DNA from: Nocardia sp. SYP-A9097
GTDB taxonomy: Bacteria; Actinomycetota; Actinomycetes; Mycobacteriales; Mycobacteriaceae
Reading direction: 5' to 3'
Assembly (NCBI RefSeq): GCF_009649815.1
Contig: NZ_WJIC01000001.1
Span: forward strand, 434,001 to 498,000
DNA: 64,000 nt
Shown piece by piece: positions 50,652-61,685 of the stretch (its first letter is position 1; the number at the start of each line of letters is the position of its first letter). The notes below the pieces were generated by a model, which had not been told where the DNA came from, did no database searches, and saw only the letters and a list, made by a program, of their open reading frames with translations. A program made the position numbers and the translations under genes.

Positions 50652-50834
50652 ATGGGCATGGGGCGTTTTCGGACTCGATTCATCGTTGCGGCAGCGCTCG
50701 CGATCGCGGGCGGTGCCGTCGCATTCTTCGTGAGCCGACGACCGCAGCCGCCGGCCCCCGCGGCGGAGCCGCCGCGTTTGGGCTACTCCCGCAACGGCTC
50801 CACCCCCACCCCGCTCGCGGAATCCGCTCGCTGA
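50652..50834 (+). CDS. Small membrane or exported peptide, unknown
   Basis: 60 aa from ATG 50652 (or 50658). An Arg-rich N-terminus and one hydrophobic segment (FIVAAALAIAGGAVAFFVS) followed by a Pro-rich tail (RRPQPPAPAAEPPRL). It resembles a short membrane anchor. The gene is close behind glmS and may be a pseudo-signal only; moderate support. Confidence 0.45.
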   Translation: MGMGRFRTRFIVAAALAIAGGAVAFFVSRRPQPPAPAAEPPRLGYSRNGSTPTPLAESAR

Positions 50835-50858
50835 GTCGGTAATTCGTGCTCTTCGGGC

Positions 50859-51701
50859 CTAGCGGCTCACCGAGCGCTTGTACTGCTTCAACGCCAGCGG
50901 CACGAAAATAACGAGAATGACCACGACCCACATCAACGTGGCCACCTCGGGATGCCGCATCGGCCACACATCCGCGCTCGGCCCCAGCGGGCTGGTATTG
51001 CCGAACAGATTGCGGCTGGCCTGCGTCACCGCCGACACCGGATTCCACTCCGCGATCACCCGCAACACCGTCGGCAGCGTGGCGGTCGGCACGAAGGTAT
51101 TGGCGATGAAGGTGAGCGGGAAGATCACCATGAAGCTGGCATTGTTGTAGACCTCCGGCGCTCGCACCAGCAGGCCGACCACCGCCATGATCCACGAGAT
51201 GGCGTGGGCGAACAGCAATAGCAGCACATAGGCGAAGACCGCGTCCAGGAACGATCCGCGAATCCGCCAGCCCACCGCCAAACCGGTCAGCGACATGACG
51301 ATCAGGCTCACCACATTGAGGCACACATCGGCCAGGGTGCGCCCGATCAGCACCGCCGACGGCGCCATGGGCAGGGACCGGAACCGGTCGATAATGCCCT
51401 TCTGCATATCCTCGGCCAGGCTCAAACCGGTGAAGGTCGCACCGAACACCACGGTCTGCGCAAAGATGCCCGCGATCAGGAATTCGCGATACGAGGTGCC
51501 CTGCAACTCGATTGCCGAACCGAAGACATAGGCGAACAACAGCACGAACATGATCGGCGACAGTGTCGAGAAGATCAGCACATCGGGTACGCGCCGAATC
51601 TTGATCACATTGCGTTTGGTGACGGTGACACTGTCGGTGAACACCATCGCCAGACGCGCTGTGAGCGCGGGCTTTTCGGCGGTGAGACCGGTGGCGGTCA
51701 T
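50859..51701 (-). CDS. ABC transporter permease, ABC-2/DrrB type
   Basis: 280 aa from ATG 51701. Six membrane helices and the ABC-2 signature (FLIAGIFAQTVVFGATFTGLSLAEDMQKGIIDRFRSLPMAPSAVLIGR). It pairs with the ATP-binding protein encoded immediately upstream, overlapping by 4 bp. DrrAB-type exporters move lipids, antibiotics or other hydrophobic compounds outward. The cargo here is unknown. Confidence 0.92.
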   Translation of the reverse strand: MTATGLTAEKPALTARLAMVFTDSVTVTKRNVIKIRRVPDVLIFSTLSPIMFVLLFAYVFGSAIELQGTSYREFLIAGIFAQTVVFGATFTGLSLAEDMQKGIIDRFRSLPMAPSAVLIGRTLADVCLNVVSLIVMSLTGLAVGWRIRGSFLDAVFAYVLLLLFAHAISWIMAVVGLLVRAPEVYNNASFMVIFPLTFIANTFVPTATLPTVLRVIAEWNPVSAVTQASRNLFGNTSPLGPSADVWPMRHPEVATLMWVVVILVIFVPLALKQYKRSVSR

Positions 51702-52690
51702 CGCTTGCCACCCTCGGACGACGCGACGGACTTCGCGCCATTGATCAATTCATCGGCCTCGTGACCGGTCAGAGACAGGAACACATCATCGAGCGAGGGC
51801 CGCCGCAGGCCGACATCATGAATCCCCACTTCATGTTTCGCGAGCTGACCGATGGCATCCACCAGCGCCTGCGAGCCGTCGTTCACCGGCACGATAATGC
51901 GCCGCAGACTCGGTTCGAGCCGAATCTCGCCCTGCGCCAAGCCTTCCAGGGCCCGCTGTGCCACCGCGAGATTGTCCACCCGGTCCACCACCAATTCGAT
52001 ACGGTCGCCGCCCACCAGGGCCTTGAGCTCGTCCGCGGTGCCCTCGGCGATCACCCTGCCGTGATCGATGACGGCGATGGAATCGGCCAGCCGGTCCGCC
52101 TCCTCCATGTGCTGGGTGGTCAGCAGCAGCGTGGTACCGCCCGCCACCAACTCCTCGATGACATCCCAGAGATCCTGGCGCGCACGGGGATCCAGGCCGG
52201 TGGTCGGTTCGTCCAGGAACAGCACCGGCGGATTCGCGACCAGCGCGCCCGCCAGATCGAGCCGGCGGCGCATACCGCCGGAGTAGCCCTTGACCGGCCG
52301 ATCCGCGGCATCGGCGAGGCGGAAGCGGTCCAGCAGCTCCCGGGCGCGATCCTTACTGCGCTGCGTGCCCATGTGATAGAGACGCCCCACCATTTCGAGA
52401 TTCTCGAAACCCGTGAGGTATTCGTCGACCGCGGCGTACTGACCGGACGCGCCGATGCGAGCGCGCAGCAGCTGCGGATCCCGCAACACATCCACCCCGG
52501 CGACGGTCGCACGACCCGAATCCGGGATGAGCAGGGTGGTGAAGACACGGACGGTGGTGGTCTTGCCCGCGCCGTTCGGGCCGAGCAGGGCGGTGACGGT
52601 GCCCTCGGGCACCGAGAGATCGAGTCCGTCAAGAGCGACCAGTTTGCCGTACTTCTTGACCAGACCCGCGGCGACTATTGCGTCGGGCAT
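51698..52690 (-). CDS. ABC transporter ATP-binding protein, DrrA type
   Basis: 330 aa from ATG 52690, with AGGAGA 5 bp upstream; a longer frame adds 50 unsupported residues. Walker A is LLGPNGAGKTTT, signature YSGGMRRRLDLAGALV, Walker B VLFLDEPTTGLD, and the switch His in LLTTQHMEEADRLAD. The C-terminal DUF4162 domain (about 215-315) is typical of DrrA. Drives the permease encoded next. Confidence 0.94.
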   Translation of the reverse strand: MPDAIVAAGLVKKYGKLVALDGLDLSVPEGTVTALLGPNGAGKTTTVRVFTTLLIPDSGRATVAGVDVLRDPQLLRARIGASGQYAAVDEYLTGFENLEMVGRLYHMGTQRSKDRARELLDRFRLADAADRPVKGYSGGMRRRLDLAGALVANPPVLFLDEPTTGLDPRARQDLWDVIEELVAGGTTLLLTTQHMEEADRLADSIAVIDHGRVIAEGTADELKALVGGDRIELVVDRVDNLAVAQRALEGLAQGEIRLEPSLRRIIVPVNDGSQALVDAIGQLAKHEVGIHDVGLRRPSLDDVFLSLTGHEADELINGAKSVASSEGGKR

Positions 52691-52846
52691 GATTCTCCTG
52701 ATGTCTCGCGATGCGGCAGCCGCAGGGGGCTGTGAACTGCACAGATGCTGCTGAACAATCCGGACATACGGGTCTGAGTATGCCCCTGGGAGGGGCTGGA
52801 GGCCACGCGTTTTCCGTGGCGAACGCACACACCCGAACACGGCGAA

Positions 52847-52903
52847 GGCCGCATCCCGTTTGGGGTCCGGCGGTGCTCGGGGTCACCGGTACGGGATGCG
52901 GCC
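52847..52903. repeat. Perfect 13-bp inverted repeat upstream of the ABC operon
   Basis: GGCCGCATCCCGT (52847-52859) and ACGGGATGCGGCC (52891-52903), separated by 31 bases. It lies between the ABC operon start and the 6C RNA. It could be a terminator or a regulator site; no T run on either side. Confidence 0.55.
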
Positions 52904-52937
52904 ACCTCGATGGTCCGCCCGCACGCGGGGCCGAACG

Positions 52938-52955
52938 CGAGTAGTTCGCTACTCG
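52938..52955. other. Small hairpin with a TTCG loop
   Basis: CGAGTAG (52938-52944), loop TTCG, CTACTCG (52949-52955). A stable UUCG-capped stem-loop on either strand, between the ABC operon and the 6C RNA. Confidence 0.5.
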
Positions 52956-53080
52956 AATTCGATTCGCCGACACGGTGATCCCGGGCACGAACGTATGTTC
53001 GCACGCGGGTACGACATCTTTTCCGGGAAAAAATCTTCGAACGCAGTGCCCCGATTTACACGCAAACCCCCGGTGTCGCG

Positions 53081-53086
53081 TAGGAT
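53081..53086 (+). promoter_or_regulatory. Candidate -10 of the 6C RNA
   Basis: TAGGAT, 8 bp upstream of the first stem of the 6C RNA at 53094. No clear -35. Confidence 0.55.
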
Positions 53087-53091
53087 CGTTC

Positions 53092-53165
53092 CCGTCGGCC
53101 CCTCCCCCCCGGGCCGACCTACGCGGGCCTCGGCTAACTCCCCCCCTTCGCCGAGGCCCGCCCCT
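53092..53165 (+). ncRNA. 6C: 6C small RNA
   Basis: Two consecutive stem-loops whose loops carry runs of C, the defining structure of actinobacterial 6C RNA. Stem 1 is GTCGGCCC (53094-53101) with GGGCCGAC (53111-53118), loop with seven C in a row. Stem 2 is GCGGGCCTCGGC (53123-53134) with GCCGAGGCCCGC (53150-53161), loop of 15 bases with another seven C. The C-rich loops are known to pair with G-rich mRNA sites in mycobacterial 6C. The ends are approximate. It lies beside the convergent adenylate cyclase gene. Confidence 0.85.
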
Positions 53166-53303
53166 ATGCCTGCACCCCCTCTCGGCGACTTTCAGCCCGG
53201 CTCAGGTGCCACCCCGGTTACGTCGGCCACCGGCGGTTCCGCGGTCGCCAAGTCAGCCCGTCCCCCCGGAGTTACCCCGACCGGAACCAGATCAGTTGTC
53301 GCG

Positions 53304-54329
53304 TTATACCAACGGGCGAATTTCGTTGCGGCGCAGGACATGTCCGTGCAGACGGTTGATGCCGCGGACACGAACGGTGCGCAGATCGCGCAGATCGAAA
53401 TGGGGATTGCCTTGTACGGCTTGGGCGGCGCCCTCGTCGATGAGGACGGTGCCGGGGCGGGCCACGCCGGTGAGGCGGGCGGCGACGTTCACGACGGAGC
53501 CGTAGAGGTCGCCGAAGCGCTGTAGGACGTCGCCGTAGGCCAGACCCACCCGCAGTTCCTGGGTGACGCCGTACGAGGCCGTGGCGGCCTCCTGGATGGC
53601 CAGCGCGATGCACGCGCCTTGGTCGGCGGTATTGGCGGCGAACATGACCTCGTCGCCTACGTTCTTGATCACCCAGCCGCCATTGGCCGTAATCGCATTG
53701 CTGGTGGCGGTTTCGAAGGCTTCCAGCAGGGCCGAGAGCTCCTCCGGATCCAGGTGGCGGGTCAGGCGGGTGTAGCCGACCATATCGGCGAAGCCGACCG
53801 ACAGCACCCGCACGGTGTCACCCGCGACCGCGCCCTCGTCCAGCGAACGCGCCAGCGCCGCGTCCAGATGACGCCGAAAGGCGTAGCGCTGCAAGGCTTC
53901 GAACTCCTCCAGCACCTCCGCGGTGGCGGTCCGGGCCAGTTCCTCGCGGTCGGCGCCGGGATCTGCCTCGGTCCGCGCGGCGATCCGGGCCAGAATCTCC
54001 TCGGTCACCAGATCCACCTGCCACTCGGCGAGGCGAGCCATGGACCGCCCCAGCGTGCGCGCGGCGGTGGTCTGACGGTGAATGTCCGCGGACGCCAGCA
54101 CATTCAGCCGACTGAACGCCTGCGCGGCCTCGACATCGGCATCGGTGTACTCGACCGCGTCATCATCGGGATCGGCGGGAAATCCGAGCGAAACCCACAG
54201 CCTGCGAGCCAAAGACGAAGGCACACCGGTGCGCTGAGCGACCTGACGGCGATTGTATTTACGCGGCCCGTTCAGCAGGTACGGCTCCACCACCGACTGG
54301 ACCAGTTTGAGGATCTCCGGGGAAGCCAT
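53304..54329 (-). CDS. Class III adenylate cyclase
   Basis: 341 aa from ATG 54329. The N-terminal helical domain (1-170) resembles the regulatory domain of pH-sensing mycobacterial cyclases (Rv1264 type). The catalytic domain (about 172-341) has VGFADMVGYTRLTR with the first metal Asp, KNVGDEVMFAA with the second, and LRVGLAYGDVLQRFGDLYGSVVNVAARLTG. It makes cAMP from ATP in the cytosol. Not membrane-bound. An inverted repeat lies upstream. Confidence 0.9.
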   Translation of the reverse strand: MASPEILKLVQSVVEPYLLNGPRKYNRRQVAQRTGVPSSLARRLWVSLGFPADPDDDAVEYTDADVEAAQAFSRLNVLASADIHRQTTAARTLGRSMARLAEWQVDLVTEEILARIAARTEADPGADREELARTATAEVLEEFEALQRYAFRRHLDAALARSLDEGAVAGDTVRVLSVGFADMVGYTRLTRHLDPEELSALLEAFETATSNAITANGGWVIKNVGDEVMFAANTADQGACIALAIQEAATASYGVTQELRVGLAYGDVLQRFGDLYGSVVNVAARLTGVARPGTVLIDEGAAQAVQGNPHFDLRDLRTVRVRGINRLHGHVLRRNEIRPLV

Positions 54330-54377
54330 GCCGCCACCTTACGGGGCGAACGCACCCGGAAATATGGCGATGTCGTG

Positions 54378-54399
54378 TGTGAACACAGCGTGTGTCACA
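54378..54399. promoter_or_regulatory. Inverted repeat upstream of adenylate cyclase
   Basis: TGTGA (54378) and TCACA (54395-54399) are separated by 12 bases containing ACACA and TGTG. The half-sites match CRP half-sites but the spacing is 12, not 6. It is about 50 bp upstream of the cyclase start. Confidence 0.35.
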
Positions 54400-54417
54400 A
54401 CGCACGGGAAAAATTTG

Positions 54418-54490
54418 TGGAGCCTAGGGGAATCGAACCCCTAACCCCTGCCTTGCAAAGGCAGTGCTCTGCCAATTGAGCTAAGGCCCC
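54418..54490 (-). tRNA. alaT: tRNA-Ala (anticodon TGC)
   Basis: 73 nt, CCA not encoded. Acceptor GGGGCCT pairs with AGGCTCC; the anticodon loop is TTTGCAA, giving TGC. The T-loop is TTCGATT. Located near gyrA together with tRNA-Ile, as in mycobacteria. Confidence 0.95.
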
Positions 54491-54498
54491 GAGCCGGA

Positions 54499-54606
54499 TC
54501 AGCGAGTGGTGACCTCATGCCAGAGGTCCGCGTCATTGCGCTGACGCAGCTTGCTGATTCCGAAGACCACCGCGGCGATGACGCCGACCATGAGGAGAAA
54601 TTTCAT
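54499..54606 (-). CDS. DLW-39-type small membrane protein
   Basis: 35 aa, too short for most gene finders. One membrane helix (FLLMVGVIAAVVFGISKL) then a polar tail with the DLW motif (RQRNDADLWHEVTTR). This matches the actinobacterial DLW-39 family in length and ending. It lies between tRNA-Ala and tRNA-Ile. TAGGGT (54614-54619) is 7 bp upstream of the ATG, so the message may be leaderless. Function unknown. Confidence 0.8.
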   Translation of the reverse strand: MKFLLMVGVIAAVVFGISKLRQRNDADLWHEVTTR

Positions 54607-54613
54607 GAATCCC

Positions 54614-54619
54614 ACCCTA
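54614..54619 (-). promoter_or_regulatory. Candidate leaderless -10 of the DLW gene
   Basis: TAGGGT on the minus strand, 7 bp before the start codon at 54606, as in typical leaderless actinobacterial genes. Confidence 0.5.
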
Positions 54620-54635
54620 CTGTGATGTTCGAGAG

Positions 54636-54709
54636 TGGGCCTAGGAGGACTTGAACCTCCGACCTCTTCGTTATCAGCGAAGCGCTCTAACCGCCTGAGC
54701 TATAGGCCC
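54636..54709 (-). tRNA. ileT: tRNA-Ile (anticodon GAT)
   Basis: 74 nt, CCA not encoded. Acceptor GGGCCTA pairs with TAGGCCC; the anticodon loop CTGATAA gives GAT. T-loop TTCAAGT. Confidence 0.95.
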
Positions 54710-54777
54710 TCATCCGGTTCCGAGTGTGTCACTCGAACCGAGACCGAAGATTACCCGAAGGTTGTACAGATAAGCAA

Positions 54778-54821
54778 AACGGCCGGTCACAGCCCTGTTC
54801 GAGGGTGTGTGACCGGCCGTT
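54778..54821 (-). terminator. Terminator after the DUF3566 gene
   Basis: AACGGCCGGTCACA (54778-54791) and TGTGACCGGCCGTT (54808-54821) form a perfect 14-bp stem. On the minus strand it is followed by TTTGC. It ends the gyrB-gyrA-DUF3566 transcription unit. Confidence 0.88.
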
Positions 54822-54835
54822 CGGCAGAGCTGTTT

Positions 54836-55798
54836 CTAGTCCGGATCGGCGAGCGTCAACTGGATGCCGCCTACCAGATCGGTGCACTGGTTGTAGACGA
54901 AGACGCCGACGGTCGAGAGTGCTGTAAGCAACACCACATTGATCATTCCGATGACACCGGCGTAGCCGAACACCGTGCCCGCGTCGATCAGTCCGGCGGA
55001 CGAGGAGTCCGAGACCATATCGGTGAAGGTGGAATTCAACCGCTCCCACACACCCATACCCTCGAGCACCAGGTACAGCAGACCGACCGCCAGCATCCAC
55101 ACGAAGAACAGTGCGACGCTGATGACCAGCGACACCTTCAGGGTCGACCACGGATCGATGTGGCGGACCTGCACGGTGGCGCGCAGCGGCTCACCGGTGG
55201 CGGCAGCGGCGGCCACCGCCGCGGGGGCGGACGGCGAGACCGGACCGGCCGGCGGAATCGGCTCCGGCGGCGGCAGCGGATGCCGGATCTCCGACAGATC
55301 CGGCAGATCCTTCACCAGTTCCGGGCGGGCGATGCTGCGGGTGGGCCCGTCGATACCGACGGACTTCACCATGGCCGCCTCCTTACGCGCCGCCTTGGCC
55401 GCCAGATCGGCCGTGGTGCGCGCATTGGAGACTCCCGCGTTCAGACCCACGCCACCGGGACGACCGGTGGTGGGGGCCTGACCCGGGCGGTACAGGTTGG
55501 ACTGCGGTTCCCGCTGCGGCAGCTGCGACCACCCGCCGTCCTGGTAGGGGGAACCGGCGGACTGACCCTCCACGGCTTCGGGGGCGGTCACCTCCGTCGG
55601 ATCGCTCATTCGCCCGGTGACGTCCGAACCGAAATCGCCGGAATTGTCCGGCATTTCGTTATTGGACGGCACCTGCGGCGCACCACCCTCATTTCCCGAA
55701 CCCGGGCGCGGAATCGGCCGCGGCGGAATCGGAGACGGAGCGATTCTCTCGGTCACGCCATTGGCATGACCGCGCTGGTCATTCGGCTGATTGGTCAA
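54836..55798 (-). CDS. DUF3566 membrane protein downstream of gyrA (Rv0007 type)
   Basis: 320 aa from TTG 55798, supported by AAGGA about 8 bp upstream. A long Pro/Gly/Ser-rich N-terminal region (1-205) is followed by the DUF3566 domain with two membrane helices ([28 protein letters not shown] and the later [27 protein letters not shown]). Mycobacterial Rv0007 has the same place after gyrA. Function unknown. No ATG start is available in the right place. Confidence 0.88.
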   Translation of the reverse strand: MTNQPNDQRGHANGVTERIAPSPIPPRPIPRPGSGNEGGAPQVPSNNEMPDNSGDFGSDVTGRMSDPTEVTAPEAVEGQSAGSPYQDGGWSQLPQREPQSNLYRPGQAPTTGRPGGVGLNAGVSNARTTADLAAKAARKEAAMVKSVGIDGPTRSIARPELVKDLPDLSEIRHPLPPPEPIPPAGPVSPSAPAAVAAAAATGEPLRATVQVRHIDPWSTLKVSLVISVALFFVWMLAVGLLYLVLEGMGVWERLNSTFTDMVSDSSSAGLIDAGTVFGYAGVIGMINVVLLTALSTVGVFVYNQCTDLVGGIQLTLADPD

Positions 55799-55842
55799 TG
55801 GTGAATCCTTCGATCCGTTGTGCCGCCGCTGCTGGGGTGAAA

Positions 55843-58356
55843 CTACTGCTTCGCCGAACCGCTGGTGTCATCTTCGGCAACCTGGTCGGGCTCGTCCGCG
55901 TTACGCGCGATCGCGAGCAACGTATCGCCTTCGCCGAGGTTCATCAATCGCACACCCTTGGTCTGGCGTCCGGCCTTGCGAACCTGATTGGCCGCTGTCC
56001 GGATAACACCGCCGCCGGATGTGATGGCGTACAGCTCATCATCGTCATTGACGATGAGCGCTCCGACCAGACTGCCACGTTTCACGTCGTATTGGATTGT
56101 CAATACGCCCTTTCCGCCACGACCCTGCGCGGTGTACTCCTCGATCGCCGTGCGCTTGGAGTATCCGCCGGCCGTCGCGACGAGCAGGTAGGTCTGGTCG
56201 CCCTCGCGAACCACATTGAGCGACAACAGTTCATCGGTGGTGTTGAACCGCATGCCCTGCACGCCGGAGGTGGCGCGGCCCATCGGGCGCAGCACCTCGT
56301 CATTGGCGGAGAAACGGATCGACTGACCGTGCGCCGAGACCAGCAGCAGATCGTCATCCGCGGAACACAGTGCGGCGCCGACCAATTCGTCGGTATCGCG
56401 CAGGTTGACCGCGACGATGCCGCCGGTGCGGTTGGAGTCGAAATCGGTCAGGCGGGACTTCTTCACCAGACCGTTGCGGGTGGCCAGGACCAGGTACGGG
56501 GCATCCTCGTAGGTCTTGAGCTGAATGACCTGCGCGATCTTCTCGTCCGGCTGGAACGCCAGCAGGTTGGCCACGTGCTGGCCGCGCGCGGTACGCATGG
56601 CCTCGGGCAACTCGTACGCCTTGGCCCGGTACACCCGGCCTTTGTTGGTGAAGAACAGCAGCCAGTCGTGCGTGGAGCTGATGAAGAAGTGCCGGACGAT
56701 GTCGTCCTGCTTGAGACCCGCGCCCTGCACGCCCTTGCCGCCGCGCTTCTGCGAGCGGTACAGGTCGGTCTTGGTGCGCTTGGCGTAACCGGTCTCGGTG
56801 ATGGTGACGACGACGTCCTCGCGGGCGATCAGGTCCTCGTCCTGCACATCGCCGTCGGCCGCGATGATCTTGGTGCGGCGATCGTCGCCATACTTGTCGA
56901 CGATCTCGGTGAGCTCGTCGCGCACGATCGCGCGCTGCCGCTCCGGCTTCTCCAGAATGTCCTTCAGATCGGCGATCTCGAGCTCGATCTTCGCCAATTC
57001 GTCGATCAGCTTCTGACGCTCGAGAGCCGACAGACGACGCAACTGCATATCGAGGATCGCGGTCGCCTGGACCTCGTCGATCTCCAGCAGCTGCATCAGG
57101 CCGGTGCGCGCGGTATCGGTATCGGCCGAACGGCGGATCAACGCGATCACCGCGTCCAGCTGATCCAGCGCCTTCACCAAACCGCGCAGGATGTGGGCCC
57201 GCTCCTCGGCCTTGCGCAGCAGGTACCTGGTGCGCCGGACGATCACGTCCAACTGGTGATTCACGTACAGCCGGATCATCTGATCCAGGCGCAGCGTGCG
57301 CGGCACCCCGTCCACGATCGAGAGCATGTTCGCGCCGAACGAGGTCTGCAGCTGGGTGTGCTTGTAGAGGTTGTTCAGCACCACCTTGGCGATCGCGTCA
57401 CGCTTGACCGTGACCACGATGCGCATACCGACACGGTCCGAGGACTCGTCGTGGATGTCGGCGACACCCGCGATCTTGCCGTCCTTCACCTGCTCGGCAA
57501 TGGCATTCACGAAATTGTCGGTATTGACCTGGAACGGCAGTTCGGTGATGACGATCGTGGTGCGCCCGCGGGCGTCCTCCTCGATCTCCACCACGCCGCG
57601 CATGCGGATGGAACCGCGACCGGTGCGGTACGCGTCATTGATGCCCTGGGTGCCGACGATCAGGCCCGAGGTCGGGAAGTCCGGGCCCTTCACCCGCTCC
57701 ATGCAGGCTTCCAGGGTGGCTTCCTCATCCGCGAGGTGATTGTCCAGGGCCCAGAAGATGGCCTGGGCCAGCTCGGTCAGATTGTGCGGCGGGATATTGG
57801 TCGCCATACCGACGGCAATACCGTTGGAGCCGTTCATCAACAGCGCCGGCACACGCGCCGGGAGCACGGTCGGCTCCTGCGTCTTACCGTCGTAGTTCGG
57901 CGTGAAATCGACCGTCTCGTGGTCGATCTCGCGCAGCATCTCCATCGCCAGGGGGGTCAGGCGGCACTCGGTGTAACGCATGGCGGCCGCGCCGTCATTA
58001 CCGCGTGAACCGAAGTTGCCCTGACCGTCGACCAGCGGATACCGCAGCGACCACGGCTGCGCCATACGCACGAGGGTGTCGTAGATGGCCGTGTCACCGT
58101 GCGGGTGGTAGTTACCCATGGTGTCGGCGACCGGGCGCGCGGACTTCACATAGCTGCGGTCCGGGCGGTAACCGTTGTCGTACATCGCGTACAGGATCCG
58201 GCGGTGCACCGGCTTCATACCGTCGCGTACCTCGGGCAGCGCGCGCCCGACGATGACGCTCATGGCGTAGTCGATGTAGGAGTTCTGCATCTCCTGCTGG
58301 ATATCGACCGGCTCGATGCGGTCGCCGCCCGACGGCGGAAGCTCAGTTTCAGTCAT
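55843..58356 (-). CDS. gyrA: DNA gyrase subunit A
   Basis: 837 aa from ATG 58356, with GGAG 8 bp upstream. Catalytic Tyr128 ([10 protein letters not shown]) cuts DNA. The quinolone region reads [19 protein letters not shown], with Thr89 where M. tuberculosis has Ala90 and E. coli Ser83, and Asp93 intact. The C-terminal beta-pinwheel includes the GyrA box as QKRGGKG. Full length. It wraps and supercoils DNA with GyrB, encoded upstream. Confidence 0.98.
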   Translation of the reverse strand: MTETELPPSGGDRIEPVDIQQEMQNSYIDYAMSVIVGRALPEVRDGMKPVHRRILYAMYDNGYRPDRSYVKSARPVADTMGNYHPHGDTAIYDTLVRMAQPWSLRYPLVDGQGNFGSRGNDGAAAMRYTECRLTPLAMEMLREIDHETVDFTPNYDGKTQEPTVLPARVPALLMNGSNGIAVGMATNIPPHNLTELAQAIFWALDNHLADEEATLEACMERVKGPDFPTSGLIVGTQGINDAYRTGRGSIRMRGVVEIEEDARGRTTIVITELPFQVNTDNFVNAIAEQVKDGKIAGVADIHDESSDRVGMRIVVTVKRDAIAKVVLNNLYKHTQLQTSFGANMLSIVDGVPRTLRLDQMIRLYVNHQLDVIVRRTRYLLRKAEERAHILRGLVKALDQLDAVIALIRRSADTDTARTGLMQLLEIDEVQATAILDMQLRRLSALERQKLIDELAKIELEIADLKDILEKPERQRAIVRDELTEIVDKYGDDRRTKIIAADGDVQDEDLIAREDVVVTITETGYAKRTKTDLYRSQKRGGKGVQGAGLKQDDIVRHFFISSTHDWLLFFTNKGRVYRAKAYELPEAMRTARGQHVANLLAFQPDEKIAQVIQLKTYEDAPYLVLATRNGLVKKSRLTDFDSNRTGGIVAVNLRDTDELVGAALCSADDDLLLVSAHGQSIRFSANDEVLRPMGRATSGVQGMRFNTTDELLSLNVVREGDQTYLLVATAGGYSKRTAIEEYTAQGRGGKGVLTIQYDVKRGSLVGALIVNDDDELYAITSGGGVIRTAANQVRKAGRQTKGVRLMNLGEGDTLLAIARNADEPDQVAEDDTSGSAKQ

Positions 58357-58403
58357 GAATTGGTCTCCGTAGGAAGTCTTTTGGGAGGGTGCTCGACGCA
58401 GGA

Positions 58404-58434
58404 GGGGGTTGGGGGATTCGAACCCCCGACCCCC
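58404..58434 (-). other. tRNA T-arm-like sequence in the gyrB-gyrA spacer
   Basis: On the minus strand, GGGGG-TTCGAAT-CCCCC (58411-58427) is a perfect tRNA T-arm, flanked by GGGGG and CCCCC that extend the hairpin. It starts just after the gyrB stop. The rest of a tRNA is missing. It may be a relic of a tRNA 3' end or a chance G/C-rich hairpin. Confidence 0.5.
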
Positions 58435-58440
58435 GGCTCA

Positions 58441-60624
<2,184 letters not shown>

Positions 60625-60638
60625 CTAGTTACTCCACC

Positions 60639-60644
60639 ATCCTA
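60639..60644 (-). promoter_or_regulatory. Candidate -10 of gyrB
   Basis: TAGGAT on the minus strand, 150 bp upstream of gyrB. No clear -35. Confidence 0.35.
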
Positions 60645-60860
60645 CTGGTACGACCGACACAGAATGCACCTATGACACCCCTGAGTGGCTCATACGTGCG
60701 TGAAATCGACCAGCAATATGTCCGGTCATGGGTGACGGGGGTTCGGAGACCTTCAGCGGGCGATGGCAGTGCGGCGTCGGGAGAGTTTGCGACAGGGTTC
60801 GCCTCGATCGAGATCCGCGGACCGCCGGCCCGGTACGCGGGACCCGCGATTTTCCGCCAC

Positions 60861-60874
60861 GTTCCACGTGAAAC
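60861..60874. promoter_or_regulatory. parS: parS site between gyrB and dciA
   Basis: GTTCCACGTGAAAC matches GTTYCACGTGRAAC at every position. It is non-coding and a few kb from the expected oriC, so it is a strong parS candidate. Confidence 0.85.
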
Positions 60875-60922
60875 GATCACCTGACCAGCGGAGCAGTCTC
60901 GCGCACAAGCGTTTTCGGGTGT

Positions 60923-61519
60923 CTATCCGTAGGTGTCGCGCGGGCCGCGACCCTTGATATGCCGCTCCCCCTTGCGCCAACTCGGAGCCGTCGGGCCATT
61001 GATTCGCAACTGTTTGACCACCCCGTGACCCACCGCGGCCGCGATTTTCGCCAGCATCTGCGACTGGAACATGCGCAGCTGCGTCGCCCACGCGGTCGAC
61101 TCCGCCTGCACGCTCAGCACACCGTTCTCCAGCGAGACCGGCTGCGCGTGCGAGGCGATGTCCTCCCCCACCACCTTCGCCCACTGACCGAACACCATGC
61201 CCTCGGCCACCTTGCCGGACCAGCCACGCCCCTTGGCCAGCTTGCCGGTCAACGCGCCCAGCAATTGCGGATCGCGCTCATCGGGACCCGAACCGGACCA
61301 GCCACGACGGCGACCACGCAGCGCCCGCACCCCACCCGTACGCGGCGACGCCCGGCCCTGACCCACGGACTTACCGGCCGCACGCGCGGCGGCCCGCGCC
61401 TCCTCGAGGGCACGACGTGCGAGATCCACACCGCGCAACTCGGATTCCGGACCTGCCGAACCGGATTCCCCCGCCGCGGCGGGACGCGCGGGATCGTGTG
61501 CTTGCGGCTGTTCGGCCAT
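60923..61519 (-). CDS. dciA: DciA-like helicase loader (DUF721)
   Basis: 198 aa. A Arg/Ala-rich disordered N-terminus (1-90) with [17 protein letters not shown] leads to a DUF721/KH-like domain (about 95-185): [49 protein letters not shown]. DciA loads the replicative helicase in bacteria that lack DnaC. It is in the recF-gyrB interval, as Rv0004 in M. tuberculosis. Confidence 0.92.
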   Translation of the reverse strand: MAEQPQAHDPARPAAAGESGSAGPESELRGVDLARRALEEARAAARAAGKSVGQGRASPRTGGVRALRGRRRGWSGSGPDERDPQLLGALTGKLAKGRGWSGKVAEGMVFGQWAKVVGEDIASHAQPVSLENGVLSVQAESTAWATQLRMFQSQMLAKIAAAVGHGVVKQLRINGPTAPSWRKGERHIKGRGPRDTYG

Positions 61520-61685
61520 TCACAAGTCCCTTCGTCCGCGTGTGAGCATTCCCGAGGATTCTGCCGCATGCCGCCGACGGCCACGCCATGGCCAGCGGTG
61601 ATGTCGCACTCGCGCCATCGACCGGGGTGAAGCGTGCTTGGGGAGAAACCTGGGGAATTGGGGATAACTCCTGGATGGACCCGGT

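Noticed and set aside
52860..53525. A plus-strand open frame across the 6C RNA and the end of adenylate cyclase
   Set aside because: Biased composition, no start signal, and it overlaps a structured RNA and an antisense gene.
56077..56090. parS-like half site in gyrA
   Set aside because: Only the left half, GTTTCACGT, matches; the right half has several mismatches.
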